From contig JAATFS010000062.1 in NCBI GenBank assembly GCA_015655035.1, positions 1 to 7,615 on the forward strand: a stretch of DNA of 7,615 nt, given 5' to 3'. This DNA comes from Lysobacterales bacterium. Lineage in GTDB: Bacteria > Pseudomonadota > Gammaproteobacteria > Xanthomonadales > Xanthomonadaceae. The position numbers were made by a program, and so were the translations under genes. The notes beneath the pieces were generated by a model. The model saw only the letters and a program-made list of their open reading frames with translations. It was not told the DNA's origin and did no database searches. Of this stretch, positions 1 to 4,982 are shown one piece after another; positions within the stretch are counted from its first letter, which is position 1; every line of letters starts with the position of its first letter.

Positions 1-1159
1 CCGGCTGGGTGGCTGTCGGCGCCTTGGCATCAGCTCGCGGCGATGGATGACTGGCGGCGCTGGGCACCGCCGGAGCCGAAACACGCGCCTCGGCAACCTG
101 CTCCGTTGCCTGAGCGGGTGCCGCAGCCAGTTGCGGCGAGGTAGGTAATACCGCTTGCGCGGGTTCCACCTGCGCAAGCTCGGGCAGTTCAGCGGCCTTC
201 ACCTCGATAGGCGGGGCCGACACGGTTGGCGTAAATTCTCGAACAGGCGGTGCGCGGGTCTGCACCTGTGCACGCTCAGGCACCGTGATTTCGCGCTCCC
301 GCACCGCGATTGGCGCGACGGCATGCGTTTCCATCCGCAGCTCGCGCACAGCTACCTGCGGCAGCGTCGGACGCTCGGTGACCAACTCCACTGGGCGCAC
401 GCGCACCTCGGGCGTAGCCGGATCCAGCGGGCGCGCTTCGATGCTTACCTCGCGCGATGGCGGCAACACGAACTCGATGGTGGGCTGTGGCGTCTCGGTC
501 ACTCGCAGCGGCTGCACAACCGCAGGAGGCGGGGGCGCCGCGTCCACAATGGGCGCATCCAAAGGTTCAACACGCGGCGTGCTGACCGGTTCGGCCAGCA
601 CGGCCGCGTTCGGTAACTGCTGCGCGCTCGCGGCCGCGGCGGACTCGGTGGGCACTCGGGGACGGCCCGCCGACGCGCTGAACGCCGCATCGCCGGCGCT
701 GCTTGATGCCGCAAACGGTGCCTGCGGCTCATCCGGTCCGGCGTCGCCTGGTTCAGGCGTGCCACGACCGACAAAACTCAGCTGCACCCGACCCTCATCC
801 CCCTTGTCCGTGGGATGCGGCACCCAACGAACCACCGCCACCCAGATCAGCAGCAGCAAAAATGCCAGGTGGATAAGGAAACTGCCCAGCACCGCCAGCC
901 AATGCAGCCGACGCTCGTCACGCGCAGGCGGATCCCAGTGCTGCCAACCTAGCTGGCGCAGCGCTTGCAGGAAATTGGACGGTGGCCGTTGCGACAGGGC
1001 ATGGCCATGCTCACGTAGCGGCCACCACCGTTCCAGCTCGCGCGCAATCTGCACATCCGAGCCGGCCCAACCGCTCGACCGCTCCACGCGTCCCCGCAAA
1101 GCCCGCCGCTTCCATCGGCGGGCCAGCAGCGCATCGAGCAGCGCGGCGGCCTTCGTCAC
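1..1159 (-). CDS. Transmembrane repetitive protein, Pro/Val/Glu-rich (3' end beyond window)
   Basis: This open frame has no stop from a GTG at 1159 to the left edge: 386 visible codons, with the C-terminus missing. The N-terminal ~85 residues are cytoplasmic-looking, rich in Arg and Trp (starts VTKAAALLDALLARRWKRR). They are followed by one hydrophobic segment at about residues 86-110 (core FLIHLAFLLLLIWVAVV). After it the chain becomes Pro/Ala/Val/Glu-rich, and residues ~227-335 carry degenerate repeats of alternating Val/Arg/Glu with regular prolines (PEVRVRPVE, PQVAVRELR, PIAVREREI, PPIEVKAAE). I recognise the architecture as the 'transmembrane repetitive protein' annotated beside nfuA in xanthomonads; its function is unknown to me. 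A TonB-like periplasm-spanning rod is one possible reading, but the C-terminus that would decide is outside the window. The GTG start is inferred: no ATG lies in frame between the overlap with nfuA and the membrane segment, and the ribosome site (GAG about 13 nt upstream) is weak. It probably shares a transcript with nfuA. Confidence 0.8.
   Translation of the reverse strand, partial: MTKAAALLDALLARRWKRRALRGRVERSSGWAGSDVQIARELERWWPLREHGHALSQRPPSNFLQALRQLGWQHWDPPARDERRLHWLAVLGSFLIHLAFLLLLIWVAVVRWVPHPTDKGDEGRVQLSFVGRGTPEPGDAGPDEPQAPFAASSSAGDAAFSASAGRPRVPTESAAAASAQQLPNAAVLAEPVSTPRVEPLDAPIVDAAPPPPAVVQPLRVTETPQPTIEFVLPPSREVSIEARPLDPATPEVRVRPVELVTERPTLPQVAVRELRMETHAVAPIAVREREITVPERAQVQTRAPPVREFTPTVSAPPIEVKAAELPELAQVEPAQAVLPTSPQLAAAPAQATEQVAEARVSAPAVPSAASHPSPRADAKAPTATQP
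155..481 (-). repeat. Degenerate protein repeat region in the transmembrane repetitive protein
   Basis: Codons ~227-335 of the left-edge gene encode roughly 15-18-residue units with the loose pattern Pro-x-Val/Ile-x-Val-Arg-x-x-Glu (for example PEVRVRPVELVTERP, then TLPQVAVRELRMETH, then VAPIAVREREITVPE, then APPIEVKAAELPELAQ). The repeat is visible in protein but not as clean DNA repeats, so it is old or under protein-level selection rather than a recent tandem duplication. Alternating Val/Arg/Glu with regular Pro suggests an extended rod; this is inference. Confidence 0.5.
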
Positions 1160-1173
1160 CGGTAGCGCACGTC

Positions 1174-1773
1174 TCAGGCCGCGCTGTCGCGCGGGATATA
1201 GGGCGCGTCGCCGGTCGCATGATCCGTGGCATCACGCACTGCGGTCACGCCAGGCACACGTCCCATAAGTGTCTTCTCGATCCCTTGCTTCAAGGTCACG
1301 TCGGCCATGCCGCAGCCATGGCAACCACCACCGAAACGCAGCAGCACCACGCCATCGGCGGACACCTCTTGCACCGCGACACGCCCGCCGTGGGAGGCCA
1401 GCTGCGGATTGATCTCGTTCTCCACCATCCAGCGCACGCGCTCGACCAGCGATGCCGAATCGGCCGGCGCCTCGCCCTTGATCTTCGGGGCCTTGATGGT
1501 GAGTTGCTGGCTGCCTGCCGACTGCGTGACGTAGTCGATCTCCGCACCGTCGAGCCAATGCACGCTGTCTGCGGCTACGTAGAGCGTGAACCCATCACAA
1601 TCGACCGCCCATTCGTCGCCCGCCAGGTCGGCCGCGTCGGCGAACTCCAGGCGCGCGTCGGCGGCCGGCGTTCCTGGCTCTACCGCACTCAGGCGTACGC
1701 CCATACCTGGCGCATCCTCGCGTTCGATCAGCTTGCGAAAGTAGGCTTGTGCTTTGTCGGATATCTGGATCAT
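1174..1773 (-). CDS. nfuA: Fe-S biogenesis protein NfuA
   Basis: Encodes a 199-residue cytosolic iron-sulfur cluster carrier that receives [4Fe-4S] clusters from the assembly machinery and passes them to target enzymes, especially under oxidative stress or iron limitation (known for E. coli NfuA, about 191 aa). Residues ~1-95 form the degenerate A-type (IscA-like) domain; it lacks the A-type cysteine set and has only Cys59, as expected for NfuA. Residues ~105-185 are the NifU-like domain, with helix ERVRWMVENEINPQLASHGG, the strand VSADGVVLLRFGGGC and the cluster-binding CxxC at Cys151/Cys154 (GGCHGCGMADVTLKQGIE). The ATG at 1773 gives the family's usual N-terminus (MIQISDKAQAYFRKL). A purine-rich AGGGGATAG lies about 9 nt upstream. 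It is divergent from phhB, and its stop is 14 nt before the start of the repetitive membrane protein. Identification is near certain. Confidence 0.96.
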   Translation of the reverse strand: MIQISDKAQAYFRKLIEREDAPGMGVRLSAVEPGTPAADARLEFADAADLAGDEWAVDCDGFTLYVAADSVHWLDGAEIDYVTQSAGSQQLTIKAPKIKGEAPADSASLVERVRWMVENEINPQLASHGGRVAVQEVSADGVVLLRFGGGCHGCGMADVTLKQGIEKTLMGRVPGVTAVRDATDHATGDAPYIPRDSAA

Positions 1774-1864
1774 GCGGTTATTCTATCCCCTGATTGCCCG
1801 GCACTCACGGAACGGCCCGATCCTGGCGTTCGGGTAGTGCGCCGGCCCCCTCGCGGAGACCCCG
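1774..1864. promoter_or_regulatory. Divergent nfuA/phhB intergenic region with imperfect dyad
   Basis: These 91 nt must hold the promoters of both divergent units. I see no convincing -35/-10 pair; TAGAAT on the minus strand (about 1782-1787) is a fair -10 for nfuA but would give a nearly leaderless transcript. An imperfect inverted repeat pairs 1801-1814 with 1827-1840 (GCACT/AGTGC outer, GAACG/CGTTC inner, 11 of 14 positions match, 12-nt centre). It could be an operator or chance. The phhB ribosome site GGAGA lies at 1855-1859. Confidence 0.35.
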
Positions 1865-2215
1865 ATGACCGATCTCATTCCACTGGAGCAGGCCCACTGC
1901 ATTGCACGACGCGGGGTCGAATACCGGCTTGGCCAGGCACGGTTGGCGGAGCTGCAACCACAGGTCCCCGGCTGGGAGCTGGCCGATGCCGGCACCGTCC
2001 TCACCCGCACCTTTCACTTTACCGATTATTACCAGACCCTGGCCTTCGTCAACGCGCTGGCCTGGATCGCTCACCGTGAAGACCATCACCCCGACCTGAG
2101 CGTGCATTACGATCGGGTGATCGTGCGTTTTTCCACCCATGACGTGGGCGGACTGAGCGAGAACGACTTCATCTGCGCCGCCAAGGCGTCTGCACTGTCT
2201 GAACAAGGATTCTGA
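1865..2215 (+). CDS. phhB: Pterin-4a-carbinolamine dehydratase (4a-hydroxytetrahydrobiopterin dehydratase)
   Basis: A 116-residue cytosolic enzyme of the PCD/DCoH family. It dehydrates 4a-hydroxytetrahydropterin to quinonoid dihydropterin, regenerating the pterin cofactor used by phenylalanine hydroxylase. The family signature is clear: Trp37 in PGWELADAGTVLTRTF, the Phe/Tyr/Trp-rich helix FTDYYQTLAFVNALAWIAH, and the active-site block EDHHPDLSVHYDRVIVRFST. His74, His75 and His92 keep the spacing of the three catalytic histidines of mammalian PCD (61, 62, 79). The tail GLSENDFICAAKA is typical. The ATG at 1865 has a strong GGAGA ribosome site 5 nt upstream. No phenylalanine hydroxylase gene is in view, so the enzyme's partner here is unseen; some bacteria use the protein in pterin salvage. 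The lipoprotein gene starts 2 nt after the stop, so the two are probably cotranscribed. Confidence 0.95.
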   Translation: MTDLIPLEQAHCIARRGVEYRLGQARLAELQPQVPGWELADAGTVLTRTFHFTDYYQTLAFVNALAWIAHREDHHPDLSVHYDRVIVRFSTHDVGGLSENDFICAAKASALSEQGF

Positions 2216-2217
2216 AG

Positions 2218-2634
2218 ATGAACATCCACCTGCTTGCCACCGCCATCGCCGGTGCCCTGCTGCTTGCCGCGTGCGGCAAGTCGTCGGCACCCGCAGCGCC
2301 GGCGATCGCGCCTACCGAACTGGCCGCCCTGGACACGCCACCGCCGGATTACCCGCTGGAAGTCGCCTGCGCGGGTGTCGGCGGCAAGGCGATATTCAAG
2401 GTGGTGGTCGGCACCGAAGGCAAGCCGACCCAGGTCACCCTGACCCAGAGCAGCGGACAGCCAGCGCTAGACGATTCGGCACAGCGCAAGATACCCGAGT
2501 GGAAGTTCCGGGCAGCGACCCGCGAAGGCCAGCCGGTCTCCCGGACCATCCAGGTTCCGGTGGACTTCAAGCCGCCGCAGCCGCGTCCGGACGAGTGCTT
2601 CGCGATCGACGAACGCACCCGTCGCGGCAGCTGA
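2218..2634 (+). CDS. Lipoprotein with TonB C-terminal-like domain
   Basis: A 138-residue exported lipoprotein. Residues 1-19 are a type II signal peptide (MNIHLLATAIAGALLLAAC) with lipobox LAAC and lipidated Cys19; Gly20 at the +2 position favours outer-membrane sorting by Lol rules. A short Ala/Pro/Ser linker (21-40) leads to a TonB C-terminal-type fold at ~42-118: a PPPDYPLE entry, the strand GGKAIFKVVVGTEGKP, the hallmark SSGQPALDDSAQRKIPEWKFRAA, then GQPVSRTIQVPVDFKPP. Cys51 and Cys127 could form a disulfide. Unlike true TonB there is no inner-membrane helix and no long Pro-rich rod, so it should not itself transmit proton-motive force; that is inference. Its actual role is unknown. AAGGA at 2205-2209 lies inside the end of phhB, 8 nt before the ATG, so translation is probably coupled to phhB. 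Confidence 0.85.
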   Translation: MNIHLLATAIAGALLLAACGKSSAPAAPAIAPTELAALDTPPPDYPLEVACAGVGGKAIFKVVVGTEGKPTQVTLTQSSGQPALDDSAQRKIPEWKFRAATREGQPVSRTIQVPVDFKPPQPRPDECFAIDERTRRGS

Positions 2635-2669
2635 GCCACAGCGCGCCTCCACGTCCCCCGTCTTCTCAG

Positions 2670-2695
2670 GCCGGGACCGGCCTGGCCGGCCCGGC
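2670..2695 (+). other. Strong GC hairpin between the lipoprotein gene and zupT
   Basis: GCCGGG (2670-2675) pairs with CCCGGC (2690-2695) and CCGG (2677-2680) with CCGG (2686-2689). A2676 is bulged and the loop is CCTGG. The stem is 10 bp, entirely G-C, but no T-run follows (TCTCCC), so it is not a classic intrinsic terminator. It ends 20 nt before the zupT ATG and 6 nt before its AGGA ribosome site. It may weaken read-through, stabilise the upstream mRNA end, or affect zupT translation. Confidence 0.45.
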
Positions 2696-2715
2696 TCTCC
2701 CAGGATCCATGCCGC

Positions 2716-3525
2716 ATGCCAGAACTCTCCGCCCACCAGGTCCTGTTCGCGCTATCAGTCACATTGGCGGCAGGGCTCGCCACCGGACTGGGCAGCGTAA
2801 TGGTGGTGTTTTCCAAGAAACCTAATCCCCGCCTGCTCGCCTTCGGCCTGGCTTTCGCGGGCGGGGCGATGGTGTACGTCTCGTTGTCGGAGATCCTCAA
2901 CAAGTCGATCTCCTCCTTTACCACGGCCTATGACGCACGCCTGGGATTCACCTACGGCACCCTCGCCTTCCTCGGCGGGGTGCTGCTGATCGCGATCATC
3001 GACCGCCTGATCCCCAATCCGCACCAGAGCCTGAGCAGCGACGATCCGCTGTTCCGCGAAAACAACCGTGCCTACATCAAGCGGGTCGGACTGCTCACCG
3101 CGATCGCCATCACCGCGCATAACTTCCCGGAAGGCCTGGCCACCTTCTTCGCCACCCTGGAAAGCCCGTCTGTCGGCATGCCGCTGGCATTCGCGATTGC
3201 CATCCACAACATCCCGGAAGGCATCGCGATTGCGATTCCGGTCTATTTCGCCACCCAGAACAAGTTCTACGCGTTCGCCGCCAGCCTGCTGTCCGGCCTG
3301 GCAGAGCCGATCGGTGCCGGGATCGGCTACCTGGCGCTGTCGCACGTATTGTCCGAAGCCATCTTCGGCACGGTATTCGGACTGATTTCCGGCGTGATGG
3401 TGTTTCTGGCGCTCGACGAATTGTTACCTGCCGCCAAGCGCTATGCCAAAGGCCACGAGACCGTCTACGGGCTGGTAGCCGGCATGGGCACCCTGGCGGT
3501 CAGCCTGGTGCTGTTCAAGTGGTGA
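2716..3525 (+). CDS. zupT: ZIP-family divalent metal transporter, ZupT type
   Basis: A 269-residue inner-membrane transporter importing Zn2+ and, in E. coli ZupT (257 aa), also Fe2+, Mn2+ and Co2+. About eight hydrophobic segments are visible: near residues 8-31, 38-60, 78-97, 125-147, 154-178, 185-207, 211-235 and 250-267. The two metal-site motifs of the ZIP core are intact: HNFPEG (His135, Asn136, Glu139) and HNIPEG (His164, Asn165, Glu168). GLAEPIG with Glu197 is also kept. The cytoplasmic loop between segments 3 and 4 (NPHQSLSSDDPLFRENN) has one histidine and is not the His-rich loop of eukaryotic ZIPs. The ATG at 2716 gives the family N-terminus, and AGGA lies at 2702-2705, 10 nt upstream. 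It follows the lipoprotein gene by 81 nt, including a strong hairpin, so it may be partly separate in transcription. It ends convergent with rluC. No zinc-responsive operator was recognised. Confidence 0.94.
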   Translation: MPELSAHQVLFALSVTLAAGLATGLGSVMVVFSKKPNPRLLAFGLAFAGGAMVYVSLSEILNKSISSFTTAYDARLGFTYGTLAFLGGVLLIAIIDRLIPNPHQSLSSDDPLFRENNRAYIKRVGLLTAIAITAHNFPEGLATFFATLESPSVGMPLAFAIAIHNIPEGIAIAIPVYFATQNKFYAFAASLLSGLAEPIGAGIGYLALSHVLSEAIFGTVFGLISGVMVFLALDELLPAAKRYAKGHETVYGLVAGMGTLAVSLVLFKW

Positions 3526-3548
3526 GCCGGCGTGCGGCACACGCCGGC
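3526..3548 (+). terminator. Candidate terminator hairpin directly after zupT
   Basis: A perfect 9-bp inverted repeat, GCCGGCGTG (3526-3534) and CACGCCGGC (3540-3548), with loop CGGCA, begins on the base after the zupT stop. It is very stable but has no downstream T-run. It may act as a weak or factor-assisted terminator, or as a 3' end that blocks exonucleases. Confidence 0.55.
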
Positions 3549-3566
3549 ACGCCAGCAGCCTGAGCG

Positions 3567-3584
3567 CGGATTCTTTCGAATCCG
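3567..3584 (-). terminator. Candidate hairpin at the 3' end of rluC, GAAA loop
   Basis: CGGATTC (3567-3573) and GAATCCG (3578-3584) form a perfect 7-bp stem. Read on the rluC strand the loop is GAAA, a stable GNRA tetraloop, 10 nt after the rluC stop codon. No T-run follows on either strand, so termination is inferred only from position in the convergent zupT/rluC junction; it could serve both genes. Confidence 0.5.
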
Positions 3585-3594
3585 GGCGTCAGAG

Positions 3595-4581
3595 CTATCC
3601 CGCCAACCGGTCCAGTGCCTCCGCCAGTTCCGGTGCCAGCGGCGCATTCAGCACGTAGGGCGTCTTGCCCCCATCCAGCGCAAACTCCAGCGACGCGGCG
3701 TGCAGGAACAACCGCCTCAACCCGGTTTGGTCACGTAGACGTTTATTGATCGCCGGATCACCGTATTTGTCGTCACCGGCCACGGCATGACCGATGTGCT
3801 GGGCATGCACCCGGATCTGGTGGGTACGGCCGGTCTCGATCCGGACCTCGCAATATGAATGCCCGCCCCGACGCTCAAGTACCCGGAAATGGCTCAGCGA
3901 GGCCTTGCCGCCCGCGTTCACCTGGACATGTCGCTCGCCGCCCTGGCGCAACCCGACCAGCAACGGCGCGTCGACCGACATCACCCCGTCAGGCATGCGC
4001 CCTACCAGCAGCGTCAGATAGCGCTTGGTGATGCCGCGACCGTCTTCGCCATCGTGTTCGCGCAACAAGGCCTGCAACTCCGTCAAGGCCGAGCGCTTCT
4101 TGGCCACGATCAGAAGTCCCGAGGTATCGCGGTCCAGGCGATGAACCAATTCCAGGTTCTGGTTGGGCCGCAACGCACGCAGGGTCTCGATCGCGCCATG
4201 GTTGATGCCACTGCCGCCATGACTGGCGACGCCGGACGGCTTGTTCAGGGCCAACAGGCGCGCGTCCTCGTAGACGATCGCCGCCTCCATCAACGCCAGG
4301 AAGCTCGCGGGAGGCGCCACCTTGTCTCCCTCCTCGGTGAGACGAACGGGCGGAATCCGTACCTCTTCCCCGCCCTCGAGCTTGCGATCAGCCTTGGCGC
4401 GGCCGCCGTTCACACGCACCTGCCCGCTGCGCACCAACTTATAGATCAGGCTGCGAGGGGCGCCTTTGAGCTGTCCCAACAGGAAATTGTCCAGACGTTG
4501 CCCGCTACGATCTTCGGGCACCTTGAGAATACGCACTCCTGATCTGTCGGAAGGAGGCTGGGGAATTTGAGGGTCGGTCAT
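3595..4581 (-). CDS. rluC: 23S rRNA pseudouridine synthase RluC
   Basis: A 328-residue enzyme of the RluA family. E. coli RluC (319 aa) converts uridines 955, 2504 and 2580 of 23S rRNA to pseudouridine during large-subunit assembly. From the chosen start, residues ~27-85 are an S4 RNA-binding domain (GQRLDNFLLGQLKGAPRSLI, then YKLVRSGQVRVNGGRAK). The synthase domain follows at ~95-320, with LLALNKPSGVASHGGSG, the catalytic motif HRLDRDTSG at 147-155 (catalytic Asp150), KRYLTLLVG, and the C-terminal ETGRTHQIRVH and GDDKYG motifs. I chose the ATG at 4581 because MTDPQIPQ...SGVRILKVPEDR matches the family N-terminus and AGAG lies 4 nt upstream. The frame stays open to another ATG at 4680, which would add 33 residues without family resemblance. 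The gene is divergent from rne, as in E. coli, and convergent with zupT. Confidence 0.94.
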   Translation of the reverse strand: MTDPQIPQPPSDRSGVRILKVPEDRSGQRLDNFLLGQLKGAPRSLIYKLVRSGQVRVNGGRAKADRKLEGGEEVRIPPVRLTEEGDKVAPPASFLALMEAAIVYEDARLLALNKPSGVASHGGSGINHGAIETLRALRPNQNLELVHRLDRDTSGLLIVAKKRSALTELQALLREHDGEDGRGITKRYLTLLVGRMPDGVMSVDAPLLVGLRQGGERHVQVNAGGKASLSHFRVLERRGGHSYCEVRIETGRTHQIRVHAQHIGHAVAGDDKYGDPAINKRLRDQTGLRRLFLHAASLEFALDGGKTPYVLNAPLAPELAEALDRLAG

Positions 4582-4840
4582 CCTGCTCTTTATTCTGTTA
4601 CACTCGGCGAGCGAGATAAGGGTTTGATTTCGTTGAGAGTTGACCAGGGTCAGAAGCCCGGCCTCCGATGATTCCGGCATAGTACGCGACCACCGCCCCC
4701 GGGGCGGCCATGTTAGCGGCTCACCGGCCTACCCGGCCATCGCCGACCATTTTTGGATGGTTGCGCTGAACATGTCCCGTGCGCCACCCCAGCTTGGCTG
4801 GAAGCGGCTGCCGGCCCTGAAACACCTAAAAAACGAGACA

Positions 4841-4875
4841 AGCGCTCCCGCGGCCTGCCGTGGTGTCGCAGCGCT
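4841..4875 (+). other. Two-part hairpin in the rne leader
   Basis: AGCGCT (4841-4846) pairs with AGCGCT (4870-4875), enclosing an inner stem CCGCGG (4848-4853) with CCGTGG (4858-4863; one G-U pair) and loop CCTG. The unpaired TGTCGC (4864-4869) makes an asymmetric internal bulge. It follows directly on the A-rich patch and could be a recognition element for RNase E feedback; that role is inferred from position only. Confidence 0.45.
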
Positions 4876-4946
4876 GGAAACTCAAGCCAACCTGTCCGCG
4901 CGAGGCGCGAAAGGACGGCGAACTGTTCCAGAGGCGAAACGCCACG

Positions 4947-4978
4947 GCGTTCCGCGCGGTAGAGCGCGCGAGGAACGC
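4947..4978 (+). promoter_or_regulatory. Hairpin sequestering the rne ribosome-binding site
   Basis: GCGTTCC (4947-4953) is perfectly complementary to GGAACGC (4972-4978), and GCGCG (4954-4958) to CGCGC (4965-4969). The loop is GTAGAG and GA (4970-4971) is bulged on the 3' side. This 12-bp stem contains most of the rne Shine-Dalgarno AGGAA (4971-4975) and ends 4 nt before the ATG, so the start site should be occluded when it is folded. Confidence 0.65.
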
Positions 4979-4982
4979 AACA

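Larger units (their letters stand above)
4582..4982 (+). promoter_or_regulatory. rne promoter and long structured 5' leader (401 nt, no gene)
   Basis: No credible coding region lies here. The stretch must hold the divergent rluC and rne promoters and the rne leader. Candidate hairpins on the rne strand, in order: 4744-4763 (ACCAT/ATGGT core, loop TTTTGG); 4789-4801 (CCAGC-TTG-GCTGG); 4841-4875; 4897-4909 (CGCG/CGCG); 4933-4943 (GGCG-AAA-CGCC); and 4947-4978 over the ribosome site. A single-stranded-looking A-rich patch (CACCTAAAAAACGAGACA, 4823-4840) sits between stems, the kind of site RNase E prefers. E. coli rne has a 361-nt leader with hairpins through which RNase E destabilises its own mRNA; the same role here is inference. 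Promoters are unclear: TTGAGG (4567-4572) with TATTCT (4591-4596) and TTGACC (4640-4645) without a good -10 are the best rne candidates I see. Confidence 0.6.

Noticed and set aside
285..1268. 327-codon plus-strand open frame
   Set aside because: Antisense to the repetitive membrane protein and the end of nfuA. It is Ser/Arg/Thr/Ala low-complexity with no family resemblance, so a shadow frame.
982..2079. 365-codon plus-strand open frame
   Set aside because: It runs across nfuA antisense and into phhB in another frame; both real genes are secure, so it is a shadow.
1805..2290. 161-codon minus-strand frame opposite phhB and the lipoprotein gene
   Set aside because: Antisense to two well-supported genes with clear ribosome sites; no recognisable protein.
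2349..3345. Minus-strand frames opposite the lipoprotein and zupT genes
   Set aside because: They overlap the ZIP transporter and TonB-like domain antisense and show no family features.
3859..4542. 227-codon plus-strand frame opposite rluC
   Set aside because: Antisense to the intact pseudouridine synthase; no recognisable domain.
4693..4707. Palindrome CCGCCCCCGGGGCGG considered as a terminator or operator
   Set aside because: Only about 5 bp remain once a minimal loop is allowed, with no T-run, and simple G/C runs of this length are expected in high-GC DNA.
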